64,000 nt of DNA from Gammaproteobacteria bacterium (GCA_002711845.1 PASF01000008.1:62001-126000); one strand, 5' to 3'; positions 33,862 to 43,416 are shown, counted from the first letter of the stretch. The notes: generated from the sequence alone by a model not told the origin. Numbers and translations: made by a program.

Positions 33862-35256
33862 ATGGATTATCTACCGGTCTTTATGAATGTGCGTGGCCAG
33901 CGCTGCCTGCTGGTCGGCGCAGGTGAGGTGGCCAGTCGCAAGGCGGCCTTGCTGGTGCGCACGGGCGCCACGCTGGTCGTCGTCGCGCCGTGGATCAGCG
34001 ATGCCGTTCGGGAACTGGTCAATGCAAACGGCGGCGAGATCCATGAACGTGGTTTCGCCGATCAGGACCTGGATGACGTGGCACTGGCTATCGCAGCCAC
34101 CGACGACGACGAAGTCAACAAACGCGTGTCAGTGCTGGCCCGCGAACGTCGGCTGCCGGTCAATGTTGTCGACCAGACCGAGTTGTGCAGTTTTATCGTA
34201 CCGGCCATTGTCGACCGGTCACCGGTGGTGGTGGCGATTTCCACCGGCGGCAGCTCACCGGTGCTGACCCGGCAGCTCAAGGAAAAAATCGACATCATGC
34301 TGCCAGCCGCCTACGGCCGGCTGGCGTTTGTGCTGGGCAGCCTGCGTGACCGTGTCAAGGAGGGCGTCACCGATTTCACCAGACGTACCCGGTTCTGGGA
34401 AAAACTGTTGTCTGGCCCAATGCCCGAACTGATGCTGTCCGGCCGCGAGCAGGAAGCCATGCAATTGTTCGAAGCAAGCCTGGTCGACGCCGACAATGAC
34501 AAGCTGCAAGGTGAGGTCTATCTGGTCGGTGCCGGACCCGGCGACCCGGATCTGTTAACACTCAAGGCGTTGCGACTTATGTATGCCGCCGACGTGGTGC
34601 TGTACGACAGACTGGTGTCACCGGAGATCATGAAACGCGTGCGACCCGACGCCGAACGCATCTTTGTGGGCAAAGAGGCCAAACATCATCCGGTGCCACA
34701 AGAACAGATCAATGATCTGCTGGTGCGGCTGGCTCGCGAAGGTAACAAGGTGCTGCGCCTGAAAGGGGGCGACCCGTTCATTTTTGGCCGCGGCGGCGAA
34801 GAGATCGACCGATTGGCGGCTGCCGGCCTGCCGTTCCAGGTCGTGCCGGGTGTCACTGCAGCATCCGGCTGCGCGGCCTACGCCGGCATACCGCTGACCC
34901 ATCGGGACTATTCGCAGTCAGTGCGGTTTGTCACCGGCCACATGAAAAACAACCAACCGGATCTGGACTGGCCGGTGCTGGCAAAAGAAGAGCAGACGCT
35001 GGTGATTTACATGGGCCTGATCACGCTATCTGTCATCTGCGAACAGCTGCAGGCCTACGGCATGAGCAGTGCCATGCCGGTAGGCATTGTGGAGCAGGGC
35101 ACCATGCCACAACAACGCGTTGTCGTCGGCACACTTCAGGATATTGCCGGCAAGGTTGAGGCGGCACAATTGCAGGCACCGGCCATTATCATTATCGGCC
35201 AGGTGGTCAAATTGCATCGACAGTTATCGTGGTTCAACGCCGAGCGTCACCGCTGA
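33862..35256 (+). CDS. cysG: Siroheme synthase CysG (fused)
   Basis: A 464-aa trifunctional enzyme making siroheme for sulfite and nitrite reductases. The N-terminal half (about 1-210) is the precorrin-2 dehydrogenase/ferrochelatase with NAD loop LLVGAGEVASRKAALL and ISTGGSSPVLTRQLKE. The C-terminal half is the SAM-dependent uroporphyrinogen III methyltransferase, with YLVGAGPGDPDLLTLKAL, RLKGGDPFIFGRGGEE and PGVTAASGCAAYAGIPLTHR. A 5-bp GC stem-loop with inner pairing lies in its leader (33819-33843). The 3' end overlaps the convergent MATE gene by 23 bases. Confidence 0.97.
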   Translation: MDYLPVFMNVRGQRCLLVGAGEVASRKAALLVRTGATLVVVAPWISDAVRELVNANGGEIHERGFADQDLDDVALAIAATDDDEVNKRVSVLARERRLPVNVVDQTELCSFIVPAIVDRSPVVVAISTGGSSPVLTRQLKEKIDIMLPAAYGRLAFVLGSLRDRVKEGVTDFTRRTRFWEKLLSGPMPELMLSGREQEAMQLFEASLVDADNDKLQGEVYLVGAGPGDPDLLTLKALRLMYAADVVLYDRLVSPEIMKRVRPDAERIFVGKEAKHHPVPQEQINDLLVRLAREGNKVLRLKGGDPFIFGRGGEEIDRLAAAGLPFQVVPGVTAASGCAAYAGIPLTHRDYSQSVRFVTGHMKNNQPDLDWPVLAKEEQTLVIYMGLITLSVICEQLQAYGMSSAMPVGIVEQGTMPQQRVVVGTLQDIAGKVEAAQLQAPAIIIIGQVVKLHRQLSWFNAERHR

Positions 35257-36613
35257 CTGAGTGCGTTGCCACGTGTACCGAACGCCGCAACGCGGGCATA
35301 TAAACCAGCAGACAGATCGCCCGCAGACACACATAAACAACAAACGACAGCCACAGGCCGTGATTGGCGGCGACCTTGATCATAATCAGGCTCAGCGGTA
35401 AAAACAGGACGGTACCGACCACGGCCGCATTGCGCATCTCGCGCGTGCGTGTGGTACCGATAAATATCCCGTCAAGCTGGAAGGCCACCACCGCCAGCAG
35501 CACATATAATGCCGCCCAGGGCAGCACCTGCGACACCTGATGCCAGACCTGCTCGTGCGTACTCAGCCATTGCGCGGCAAACTCGCCGCCCAACAGAATG
35601 ATCACCGCCAGCACACCGGCGGTCACGATAGCCAGCTCACTGCTCTTGCGCACGGCCTCATCAAAACGTCGCCTGTTTTTCGCGCCGGCAGCTTCGCCCA
35701 CCAGCGCTTCTGTCACGTAGGCATAAGCATCCAGAAAAAACGCGGAAAAGGAGATTAGCTGTAGCAGGATATGATTGGCGGCCAGCACATCGTCACCGAA
35801 CTGGGCGCTTTGTCTGACAAACCAGGCGAAACTGAACACCAACAACAGCGTGCGGATCATGATGTGGCTGTTCACGCTCAGCGTGTGGCGCAAACGCGTC
35901 CAGTCACGCAGGCGAGACAGGGGAACAAACGTTTCCCCGTCGTGGTGGCGCTGACGCAGAATGCGCAATACCAGAAACAGGGCGAGGCCGACGCTGCTCC
36001 ATTCTGCCACCGCCGTGCCCAGCGCGATACCCTCGACGCCCATGCCCAGAACCCCGGCAAACCAGATGTCCAGAGTAATATTCAGACCGTTCAGGAATAC
36101 CTGTACCAGCAACAGCGTTTTGCTGTGACCCAGACCAATCAGGCAGCCCATCAAGGCAAACAATGCCAGTGCCGCCGGTGCGCCCCAGATGCGCATGGCA
36201 ATGTAGTCCCGGGTCAGCGCATCAACGCTTTCGCTGCCATTCATCAATGATAGTGACACCGTGCTGATGGGCGTCTGCAGGGCAATCAGTAGCAGGCCCA
36301 GACCCGCCGCCAACAGCAACGCACGCCACAGGACAGTGCGCACCTCAGCCTCATCACCGGCTCCTACCGCCTGGGCGGTAAAGCCGGTGGTGCCCATGCG
36401 CAGAAAACCGAAACCCCAGTACACAAAGCTGAAGATGATGGCACCAAAGGCAATTGCGCCTAACGCGGCCAGCGAACCGGTGTTGCCAATGACGGCAGTA
36501 TCGGACAGACCGAGCAGGGGGACAGCGGCATTGGCCAGCATCACCGGCCAGGCGCGTCGCAATATGTCAGTTCGGCGTAGCGGTGCGTCCGCCGTCAACG
36601 CGGCATTATTCAT
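35234..36613 (-). CDS. MATE-family efflux transporter
   Basis: A 459-aa multidrug and toxin extrusion transporter with about 12 membrane segments. It resembles the DinF branch: the N-terminus contains LANAAVPLLGLSDTAVIG and the repeat GFLRMGTTGFTAQAVGAGDE. Substrates are probably cationic drugs or metabolites exchanged for Na+ or H+; this cannot be decided here. I use ATG 36613, which shares eight bases (ATGAATAA) with the end of the RIO kinase gene. The longer frame to 36715 would lie inside that gene. Confidence 0.92.
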   Translation of the reverse strand: MNNAALTADAPLRRTDILRRAWPVMLANAAVPLLGLSDTAVIGNTGSLAALGAIAFGAIIFSFVYWGFGFLRMGTTGFTAQAVGAGDEAEVRTVLWRALLLAAGLGLLLIALQTPISTVSLSLMNGSESVDALTRDYIAMRIWGAPAALALFALMGCLIGLGHSKTLLLVQVFLNGLNITLDIWFAGVLGMGVEGIALGTAVAEWSSVGLALFLVLRILRQRHHDGETFVPLSRLRDWTRLRHTLSVNSHIMIRTLLLVFSFAWFVRQSAQFGDDVLAANHILLQLISFSAFFLDAYAYVTEALVGEAAGAKNRRRFDEAVRKSSELAIVTAGVLAVIILLGGEFAAQWLSTHEQVWHQVSQVLPWAALYVLLAVVAFQLDGIFIGTTRTREMRNAAVVGTVLFLPLSLIMIKVAANHGLWLSFVVYVCLRAICLLVYMPALRRSVHVATHSVSGDARR

Positions 36614-37466
36614 CGCCCGATTCAGCGGCCAGGCGACGTTCCTCCGCTTCCTGGGCCTCGGCACGAGCGTGCTCGATGACCAACAGGATTTCATCAATAT
36701 TGGCATTTTCCGCACGCCGCTCGAACTTTCCGGTCAATGTTACGCCGGGGCTCAGGCGACCGCGCTCATACAGATCCCAAATCTCGGGCCCGTAATAGGT
36801 ATTGAGCAGCTCAGGGGCAAAGCGGCCGAAATAGCGGGTCATGTTTTCCACATCGCGCATCAGCATGGCGGCCGCATTGTTATTACCCGCCGCATTGACA
36901 GCCTGTGGCAAATCGATAATGACCGGCCCATCACTGGCCAGCAGGACGTTGAACTCGGAAAGGTCACCGTGTATCAGACCGACACTCAACATCTTCACAA
37001 CGTCTTCCATCAAACGGGCATGATAACGAAGCGCCTGCTCGTGGGTCAGTTCAACATCATTGAGCCGGGGTGCGACATCGCCTTCGGCATCAACAATCAT
37101 GTCCATCAGCAGCACGCCATCCACGAACCCGTGTGTTTTAGGTACCCGGACACCGGCCTGATGCAGGCGACGCAAGGCATCCACTTCCGCGTTCAGCCAG
37201 GCCTCTTCATGTCCGCGCTGGCCGTATTTGCTGCGCCGACCCATGGCGCGGGCATCGCGGCTATTGCGAACCTTGCGGCCTTCCTGGTAGGTGGCGGCCT
37301 GTTTGAAGCTGCGGTTGTTGGCCTCTTTGTATATCTTGGCGCAGCGCAACTGGGTGCCACAGCGCACAACATAGACCTGAGCTTCCTTGCCGCTCATTAA
37401 CTGGCTGATAACCTCGTCGACCAGGCCATCATCCATCAGAGGTTGTAAACGTGCTGGGGTTTTCAT
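36606..37466 (-). CDS. RIO-family serine/threonine protein kinase
   Basis: A 286-aa RIO1-like atypical kinase. The nucleotide loop is SGKEAQVYVV at about 25-34 with the phosphate-binding Lys44 in CAKIYKE. The flexible RIO loop is NSRDARAMGRRSKYGQRGH. The catalytic loop is GLIHGDLSEFN (Asp168) and the metal-binding motif is IDLPQAV (Asp185). RIO kinases assist ribosome maturation in archaea and eukaryotes. Bacterial members are widespread but poorly characterised. It overlaps the MATE gene by eight bases and follows rraA by 18 bases, so all three may be cotranscribed. Confidence 0.92.
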   Translation of the reverse strand: MKTPARLQPLMDDGLVDEVISQLMSGKEAQVYVVRCGTQLRCAKIYKEANNRSFKQAATYQEGRKVRNSRDARAMGRRSKYGQRGHEEAWLNAEVDALRRLHQAGVRVPKTHGFVDGVLLMDMIVDAEGDVAPRLNDVELTHEQALRYHARLMEDVVKMLSVGLIHGDLSEFNVLLASDGPVIIDLPQAVNAAGNNNAAAMLMRDVENMTRYFGRFAPELLNTYYGPEIWDLYERGRLSPGVTLTGKFERRAENANIDEILLVIEHARAEAQEAEERRLAAESGDE

Positions 37467-37484
37467 GACTGAGCCCGATACATG

Positions 37485-37991
37485 CTAGTGTAAACCCGGC
37501 AACACAAGCTGTTGCGCGCACACCAGCAGCCCATTGTTGTCGCCATAGGCATACTGACCCGGGACAAACGTGATGCCCGCAAAACTGACTTCCACGTTCA
37601 ACTCACCCACGCCCTTGCGCACGGTTTTCAGTGGATGGGCACCCAATGCCTGCACGCCCAGATCCAGCTGACTGATGGCATTGACGTCGCGAATACAGCC
37701 ATAAACGATCACACCTTCCCAGCCGTTGTCGACAGCTGACTCGGCGATCATGTCCCCGAGCATGGCACGCCGCATGGAGCCAGCACCATCCACGACCAGA
37801 ACTTTGCCGGTGCCCGGTTTACCCAACTGCTCTTTGACCAGGGAATTATCCTCGCAGGCTTTCACCGTGACAATCTCGCCGCCGAATGCTTCGCGTCCGC
37901 CAAAATTGATGAACATGGCTTCCGCGACCCGCACCTGATCCGGAAAATGATCACACAGTTCGGGCAGCAGATCGTGTATTGAATCCTTCAT
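37485..37991 (-). CDS. rraA: RraA-family protein (RNase E regulator / aldolase fold)
   Basis: A 168-aa protein of the RraA family. E. coli RraA binds RNase E and limits mRNA decay. Other relatives are 4-hydroxy-4-methyl-2-oxoglutarate aldolases, and the motif [20 protein letters not shown](C)IRD with Arg-Asp is compatible with either. The length fits RraA. It is between purC and the RIO kinase on the minus strand. Confidence 0.88.
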   Translation of the reverse strand: MKDSIHDLLPELCDHFPDQVRVAEAMFINFGGREAFGGEIVTVKACEDNSLVKEQLGKPGTGKVLVVDGAGSMRRAMLGDMIAESAVDNGWEGVIVYGCIRDVNAISQLDLGVQALGAHPLKTVRKGVGELNVEVSFAGITFVPGQYAYGDNNGLLVCAQQLVLPGLH

Positions 37992-38003
37992 GTTTGACTC
38001 CTG

Positions 38004-39122
38004 TCAGCTCAGTAGGGTCTGGTCGATCAATCCGTATCGATTATGCAGAACGTCGATAATCTCGGCCTTGGGGTTGTCAGGCAGGTTAATTTTCCGGCCG
38101 GTAATTTTTTCCGCCATGCCCAGGTAGGTATCGGATACCTGCATCATTGCCGGCAGGGGCAGGGCATGGTCGCGGGCCAGGGCCATGCGTTCCGGCATGC
38201 GGTTCTTGTTCAGCAGAATATCCGGATCCGGGAAGTGCTGCAGCAGAAACTGCCGGAAGGCTTCCTTGGATTGCTCCACGACGCGGCCATCACGATAGGC
38301 TGGACCATCCCAGATACGCGACGAATCAGGCGTGCCCACCTCATCCATGTAGATCAGTTTTTCGGCACCATGCTGATCGGTGACATAACCAAACTCGAAC
38401 TTGGTATCCACAAATATCTGGTCCAGTTTTGCCAGCGACTGACTGATGACATCAAAACCATCCTGCAACAGTTTTTCGTAACGCGCCACATCGTCGGTCG
38501 AGCGGAAATTGAACGCCGCATGGTTGTTGATAATATCCTGACGGCTGATATTGACATCATCAGCCTCCGGCACGCCCGGTATGCCCTTGACTATTCCCTT
38601 GGTAGACGGTGTCATCAACAGCTCTGGCAAGCGCTGGTCCTTGCTCAGGCCCTCGGGCAGGGTGATGCCGCAGAACTCACGCTCACCGTGCTGGTATGCG
38701 CGCCACATGGAGCCGGTAATATACTGGCGGCAAATGGCCTCGATCATGACCGGCCGGGCTTTCTGTACAATCCAGACAAACGGATGCGGGATATCAAGAA
38801 TATGGCTGTCAGCCAGGCCTTGCTGGCGAAAAAGCCCGAACCAGTGGCTGGCGATCGCGTTCAATGCCGCGCCCTTGCCCGGCACCCCTGCCATGCCACC
38901 TTCGGCATGCCAGACACAGTCAAATGCCGACAGGCGGTCACTGATCACCATGATGGCAAGCGGCGCATCGGGCAGCACCGGGTAGTTATGTTCGCGTATC
39001 AGTCGGGCACTGTCTTCGTCGGTCAGCCAGTATACCGAGCGTACCTTGCCGCTGTGAACCGCTTGCCGGGTCCGGATGGGAAGGTCATTGTTGACCGCTA
39101 ACACAGTGTCGGCAGGACGCAT
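38004..39122 (-). CDS. purC: SAICAR synthetase (long form)
   Basis: A 372-aa phosphoribosylaminoimidazole-succinocarboxamide synthase of the long type found in several marine gammaproteobacteria; the E. coli enzyme has about 237 aa. Motifs include [11 protein letters not shown] at the N-terminus, [35 protein letters not shown] and [12 protein letters not shown]. It is the step before PurB (15030-16397). It ends 12 bases before the rraA start. Confidence 0.95.
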   Translation of the reverse strand: MRPADTVLAVNNDLPIRTRQAVHSGKVRSVYWLTDEDSARLIREHNYPVLPDAPLAIMVISDRLSAFDCVWHAEGGMAGVPGKGAALNAIASHWFGLFRQQGLADSHILDIPHPFVWIVQKARPVMIEAICRQYITGSMWRAYQHGEREFCGITLPEGLSKDQRLPELLMTPSTKGIVKGIPGVPEADDVNISRQDIINNHAAFNFRSTDDVARYEKLLQDGFDVISQSLAKLDQIFVDTKFEFGYVTDQHGAEKLIYMDEVGTPDSSRIWDGPAYRDGRVVEQSKEAFRQFLLQHFPDPDILLNKNRMPERMALARDHALPLPAMMQVSDTYLGMAEKITGRKINLPDNPKAEIIDVLHNRYGLIDQTLLS

Positions 39123-39214
39123 AAAAACGAAAACCCTGAAATGTATTGATGTTTAACCCGCAAGGGGCGAAGCATAACAGATTCAGTGCCACGAAACATG
39201 AGTCGGGACATGAT

Positions 39215-39559
39215 TCAGAAGCAATTTGCTGGCCGCGGCAGACCGCCCAGGCGGCTGATGGTGAGGGCCGGCTTGCCACCAAACAGGGTCATCAGGTACA
39301 GGCTTTTGCCCTTGTCCTCACCCAGGTGTCGCCCAACGTATTTGACCAGTGGCCGGGTGGCGGGTGACAACCCGAAGTCCTGGTAGAACTGACGCACCAG
39401 ATTGATGACGACCCAGTGTTCAGGTGTCAGGCTGATGCCGTCGTGGCTTGCCAGTGCTTCAGCCACCTCGCCATCCCAGTCGTTCAGTCGTGTCAGATAT
39501 CCGTCCTGGTCCAGGGTGATGCGCCGACCGTCTGGCAATACCAATGCAGCGTTACCCAT
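39215..39559 (-). CDS. tusE: Sulfur relay protein TusE
   Basis: A 114-aa DsrC-family sulfur carrier that takes persulfide from TusBCD and passes it to MnmA. It has the penultimate reactive cysteine in LPRPANCF. The family core is WDGEVAEALASHDGISLTPEHW and VRQFYQDFGLSPATRPLVKY. ATG 39559 overlaps the tusB stop by eight bases (ATGGGTAA). It is last in the tusDCBE operon. Confidence 0.95.
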   Translation of the reverse strand: MGNAALVLPDGRRITLDQDGYLTRLNDWDGEVAEALASHDGISLTPEHWVVINLVRQFYQDFGLSPATRPLVKYVGRHLGEDKGKSLYLMTLFGGKPALTISRLGGLPRPANCF

Positions 39560-39845
39560 GAGACAGGCTGTTCCTGTGCTCAACAATCAGGTTTACAAAC
39601 CCGGTTGCATCGACACTCCTGATGCAGGTGTCGGCAGCGCTGACTCCGCGCGCGGCGAGATCATCAATCAGGGCATAACACGTGACACTGCGGCCAGACA
39701 CACTGTCTGCCAGTGTCGAAAGACTGGCGGCGAGTACGCCGTCTTCAATCAACAGGATGCTGTCTCCCGGCGCCACCAATGCCAGACAGCGCTGCAAAGC
39801 GTCGCTGCGAAAAGGGCTTTTATTGACGATATGCAGTGTACTCAC
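39552..39845 (-). CDS. tusB: Sulfur relay protein TusB
   Basis: A 97-aa DsrH-like subunit of the TusBCD hexamer. The N-terminus MSTLHIVNKSPFRSDALQRC and the IEDGVLAA segment identify it. It starts four bases inside tusC (ATGA-type overlap) and ends eight bases inside tusE, indicating strong translational coupling. Confidence 0.9.
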   Translation of the reverse strand: MSTLHIVNKSPFRSDALQRCLALVAPGDSILLIEDGVLAASLSTLADSVSGRSVTCYALIDDLAARGVSAADTCIRSVDATGFVNLIVEHRNSLSHG

Positions 39846-40198
39846 AGACTGAACACCATGTCGGACGCGGCGAGCATTTTGCTGATATCCGCAGCATTAC
39901 AGGTGGTGACGGGTATCAACAGCTGATCAGTGGACAGTCCGCGAGCCTGCAGTGACGCCAGATCCAGAAAGACCTGGTCGACGCCATACAGTTCCAGTGC
40001 GGGCAGGGCGGCGCTGACATTCTTGGCTGCCAGTGACGAGGGATCCTGTCCGGCCAGCAGCTGATAAACACCGTCATCCAGGAAAATGTACTGAATCTTT
40101 TGCTCAAACACGGCGGCGGACAACACCATATCAAGCAGGGCTTTGGCCTTGCTGCTACCGTAGGGCGCGCTGCGCGCCAGAAAGGTCAGGGTTTTCAT
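39842..40198 (-). CDS. tusC: Sulfur relay protein TusC
   Basis: A 118-aa DsrF-like subunit. The start MKTLTFLARSAPYGSSKAKA and IFLDDGVYQLLAGQDP are typical of the family. It lies three bases after tusD and overlaps tusB by four. Confidence 0.92.
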   Translation of the reverse strand: MKTLTFLARSAPYGSSKAKALLDMVLSAAVFEQKIQYIFLDDGVYQLLAGQDPSSLAAKNVSAALPALELYGVDQVFLDLASLQARGLSTDQLLIPVTTCNAADISKMLAASDMVFSL

Positions 40199-40201
40199 GC
40201 G

Positions 40202-40594
40202 TCAGACTCCAAAACTGACCACGCGGTCAGAGTTCAGGCAGGCATCGACCCATTGTCCCAGCCCCGATATATCAAATGCAGGCTCGACACTGGCAGCCGG
40301 CTTTTCATACCGGGATGCTTCGTCGGCGTTGAGCACACCCCGCTTCAATGCCGATGCCACACAGACGACGGCGTCGAGCTCATGTTCGCGCACCAGGGAT
40401 GCCCAGGCCGCATTCAGATCCTGTTCGTCCTGCGGCCAGACTGACAACGCGTTCGCATTGTGCACACCATCCTCGTAGAAAAACACACGGTAAATCCGGT
40501 GACCCGCCGCCAATGCCGCCCGACAGAACGTCAGCGCCGTTTGTGCGCCCTGCGTGGTGCCGGGCGCACCGTGAATGACCAGACTGATAATCAC
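40202..40594 (-). CDS. tusD: Sulfurtransferase TusD
   Basis: A 130-aa DsrE-like subunit carrying the active cysteine of the TusBCD complex, in AVVCVASALKRG near residue 78. The FFYEDGVHNAN segment is diagnostic. It is the first gene of tusDCBE, transcribed leftward. A leader of about 100 bases follows the yccA terminator. Confidence 0.94.
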   Translation of the reverse strand: MIISLVIHGAPGTTQGAQTALTFCRAALAAGHRIYRVFFYEDGVHNANALSVWPQDEQDLNAAWASLVREHELDAVVCVASALKRGVLNADEASRYEKPAASVEPAFDISGLGQWVDACLNSDRVVSFGV

Positions 40595-40654
40595 CTGACG
40601 TTGCCTCTGTTGAACTGTATCCTGCCATTATGCCGCAAACTGAGTGCCAGAAAC

Positions 40655-40687
40655 AAAAAAGCCCCGGACCAGGCCGGGGCTCTTGTT
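40655..40687 (-). terminator. Intrinsic terminator of the yccA gene
   Basis: On the minus strand a GC stem of seven bases (GCCCCGG paired with CCGGGGC, short loop) is followed by TTTTTTG. It lies about 30 bases after the yccA stop and separates it from tusDCBE. Confidence 0.85.
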
Positions 40688-40711
40688 GGCATCACCTGTC
40701 TGCGGTGATGT

Positions 40712-41383
40712 TTACTCTTCGCCGCCAAATGCTGTCAGCAGGTTCAACAGGCTGATGAAGATGTTATACAGCGACACATACAACGTCACAGTCGCCAGGA
40801 TGTAGTTGCGCTCGCCGCCATTAATAATGGCGCCGGTCTGCATCAGGATCGCCGCGCTGGAGAACAGCATGAACGCGGCAGACAGCGCCAGTTGCAGGGC
40901 AGGTATCTGCAGGAACAGGTTGGCAATGAAGGCCGCCACAATGACCAGGAAACCGGCCATCATGAAGCCGCTGAGGAAAGAGAAATCCTTGCGCGATACC
41001 AGTGCATAACCTGACAGGCCAAAGAAGATGAACGCCGTGCCGCCCAGCGCAGTCATCACCAGCTGGCTGCCATTGGAGGTGGCCATGTAATAACCGAGTA
41101 TGGGGCCCAGGGTGTATCCCATGAAGCCGGTCAGGGCGAACACCGCTGCCAGACCCCAGGCACTGTTGGACAGTTTGTGGGTCACAAACAGCAATCCGTA
41201 AAAACCGATCAGCATCACAAAGATGTTGACGGGCGCTGCGTTACTGGCCATGGCAAAGCTTGCAGTCAAGGCACTGAATGCCAGCGTTAATGCCAACAAC
41301 AAATAGGTGTTCTTGAGAACCTTGTTTACCGCCAGCGAGGATTCACCTGCGCGTGGGGTGGCACTGACTTGGTACTGACTCAT
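40712..41383 (-). CDS. yccA: Bax inhibitor-1 family protein YccA
   Basis: A 223-aa integral membrane protein with seven hydrophobic segments, BI-1/UPF0005 family. E. coli YccA modulates FtsH, and other members are pH-dependent Ca2+ leak channels. Features are VLKNTYLLLALTLAFSA in the first segment and the acidic C-terminal end TAFGGEE. ATG 41383 follows GGAGG with good spacing; the frame upstream of it is not family sequence. It lies next to the tus genes as in Pseudomonas. Confidence 0.93.
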   Translation of the reverse strand: MSQYQVSATPRAGESSLAVNKVLKNTYLLLALTLAFSALTASFAMASNAAPVNIFVMLIGFYGLLFVTHKLSNSAWGLAAVFALTGFMGYTLGPILGYYMATSNGSQLVMTALGGTAFIFFGLSGYALVSRKDFSFLSGFMMAGFLVIVAAFIANLFLQIPALQLALSAAFMLFSSAAILMQTGAIINGGERNYILATVTLYVSLYNIFISLLNLLTAFGGEE

Positions 41384-41629
41384 ACAGATATACCTCCAAC
41401 AGAACTTGAAACAGCGCCCGAAGCGGGCATTCAGATCCGAACACAACACAAGGCTGCCGTGATCCTTTACAGAAGAACGGCAGGAACGCCATTCCCTTTC
41501 AGGCAATTATGATACCGTGCCGCCGGGCAAAATCAATGAATATCGGTGACAGGCGTCGCCGTTGTCTTCCAGCCAACAATCAACAGTTGACTGATGACAA
41601 AATTATAGTAACATGCCGCTTCGCGCTGC

Positions 41630-41720
41630 GGAGGGGTGGCAGAGCGGTTGAATGCACCGGTCTTGAAAACCGGCATAGGTTAATAGCCTATCCAGGGTTC
41701 GAATCCCTGCCCCTCCGCCA
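41630..41720 (+). tRNA. tRNA-Ser (anticodon UGA)
   Basis: A full cloverleaf can be drawn. The acceptor stem is GGAGGGG with CCCCTCC. The anticodon stem CCGGT/ACCGG holds the loop CTTGAAA (anticodon TGA). A long variable arm (about 41673-41690) marks a class II tRNA. The T-arm is CAGGG-TTCGAAT-CCCTG. The 3' CCA is encoded (41718-41720). It reads UCA and other UCN serine codons. Confidence 0.97.
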
Positions 41721-41928
41721 CTTTTCGAAGTTCCTGGCAGACTTGCCATCCCCCCGAGCCAGCAGAATCTCCCAATGCCCAAAAGCGGGCAGGGATGAGA
41801 ACCCGTCGCAGGGTTCGACAACGTTCGTCACGCCACATCCTCCCCGATGCAGTCGCCCGCCAAATATGGGATACTCCCCCCATACACGCATCACCCGAAC
41901 AAGCATGACAATCCGACGAGGAAGTATT

Positions 41929-43368
41929 GTGGCCAGGACAGCAACCGAGGAACGTGTCAAACGACTGAAATCGCACCTTGAGCGGGAGAACCCGCCACTG
42001 GCGGAAGTGGTAGAGCATTTCCAGGAACTTGACGCTGTGGCGCGCAAGCTGGGCTTCATGACCACAGATGACTCCTACGCGACGCAAATTTCATGGTGGC
42101 CCGTGGTGGCTGTGCTGGGAACCTTCTCTGCAGGCAAGTCCACGTTCCTCAATGAGTATCTTGGCCTGCCGCTACAGCGCACCGGCAACCAGGCGGTTGA
42201 CGACAAATTCACTGTTATCTGCTACGGCAGCGATGATGAGCCCAAACAGCTGCCCGGCATGGCGCTGGACAGCGACCCACGCCTGCCGTTCTATCGGATC
42301 AGCGAGGCGATCGAGTCGGATACAGCCGGCGAAGGCAAACGGATCGACTCCTACCTGCAGCTGAAAACCTGCAATGCTGATGTGTTGCGCGGAAAAATCC
42401 TCATCGACTCACCCGGTTTTGATGCCGACAAGCAGCGCAACGCCACACTGTTGATCACTGATCACATCATCGGCCTGTCAGATCTGGTACTGGTGTTTTT
42501 TGATGCCCGCCATCCAGAACCGGGAGCCATGACAGACACGCTGGAACACCTGGTGGCGAATACCATCAACCGCCACGATTCCGACAAATTCCTGTACATC
42601 CTCAACCAGATCGACAATACCGCGCGCGAGGACAACCCGGAAGAGGTTGTCGCCGCCTGGCAGCGGGCCATGGCACAGTCAGGTCTGACCGCGGGGCGGT
42701 TCTACCGCATCTATTCAGAGCAAGCCGCGTCACCCATTGCCGACAACCAGGTTCGTGAGCGCCTGCGCGCAAAACGCGATGAAGATCTCGCCGCCATCAA
42801 AAGCCGGTTTCAGCAAATGGACGTCGACCGGGCCTATCGAATCACCGGATTGCTGGAGCAAAGCGGGACGCATTTGCGGGATGTGCTGATCCCGGAACTG
42901 ATCAAGGCGCGGCACACATGGTTCCGCCGGGCGCGCTGGCTTAATGGTGTGGTTTTTGGCGCCATGATTATCGCACTGGCGTACTGGAGCATCACGTCGG
43001 ATCTCTGGGATGGCTTCGTTTTTACCCCACTGGCGGCCTTTCCAGGACTGCTACAGTGGCTGATAGGCGGGGGCGTGATCGTGGTGCTGGGCATGCTGTA
43101 TTCACGTCTGCGCCTGATGGCCGGCCGCTCTGTGCTGCGCAAGCTAAAGCGTGACAACCGCCCGGGCGACGATGGCAAACGCCTGGCCATGGCCTTCGAA
43201 AAAAACCTCGCGTCCTGGCGGCCCAATGTCGCTTCCGGGCGGCCCGATGGCTGGACCGGTCGGACGCAGCGCAAGCTCGACACGCTCATCGCCAGTGCGG
43301 ATGTCCTGATACAGAAGTTCAATGACCGATTCACGCGTCCATCCGGTCGCGGCGACGAGGAACAGTAA
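41929..43368 (+). CDS. Dynamin-like GTPase with C-terminal membrane helices
   Basis: A 479-aa dynamin-superfamily GTPase. G1 is GTFSAGKSTFLN near residue 64, G3 is DSPGFD near 161, and G4 is LNQID near 226 (Asn-Gln instead of the usual Asn/Thr-Lys). Two hydrophobic segments lie at about 338-357 and 371-395, followed by a basic, charged tail. Bacterial dynamin-like proteins remodel or repair membranes; this orphan lacks a paired second subunit. I chose GTG 41929 because GAGGA lies six bases upstream; ATG 41905 is an alternative. The open frame further upstream runs through the tRNA-Ser gene and is not real. It follows that tRNA by about 210 bases. Confidence 0.85.
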   Translation: MARTATEERVKRLKSHLERENPPLAEVVEHFQELDAVARKLGFMTTDDSYATQISWWPVVAVLGTFSAGKSTFLNEYLGLPLQRTGNQAVDDKFTVICYGSDDEPKQLPGMALDSDPRLPFYRISEAIESDTAGEGKRIDSYLQLKTCNADVLRGKILIDSPGFDADKQRNATLLITDHIIGLSDLVLVFFDARHPEPGAMTDTLEHLVANTINRHDSDKFLYILNQIDNTAREDNPEEVVAAWQRAMAQSGLTAGRFYRIYSEQAASPIADNQVRERLRAKRDEDLAAIKSRFQQMDVDRAYRITGLLEQSGTHLRDVLIPELIKARHTWFRRARWLNGVVFGAMIIALAYWSITSDLWDGFVFTPLAAFPGLLQWLIGGGVIVVLGMLYSRLRLMAGRSVLRKLKRDNRPGDDGKRLAMAFEKNLASWRPNVASGRPDGWTGRTQRKLDTLIASADVLIQKFNDRFTRPSGRGDEEQ

Positions 43369-43416
43369 GCGCGCCTGTTGTAGCATTTCCGTCAGCCAGA
43401 CCCTACACTGAAGGGC

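Noticed and set aside
36261-37400. Plus-strand open frame of 379 codons
   Set aside because: It is antisense to the RIO kinase and MATE genes, both well supported.
38043-39101. Plus-strand open frame of 352 codons
   Set aside because: It is antisense to purC and shows no family signature.
41800-41830. Second copy of the T-arm string CAGGGTTCGA after tRNA-Ser, as a possible attachment site
   Set aside because: Only ten bases match and there is no integrase or second boundary.
41509-41928. Upstream extension of the dynamin-like frame
   Set aside because: It runs through the tRNA-Ser gene; a GTG with a good ribosome site at 41929 is a better start.
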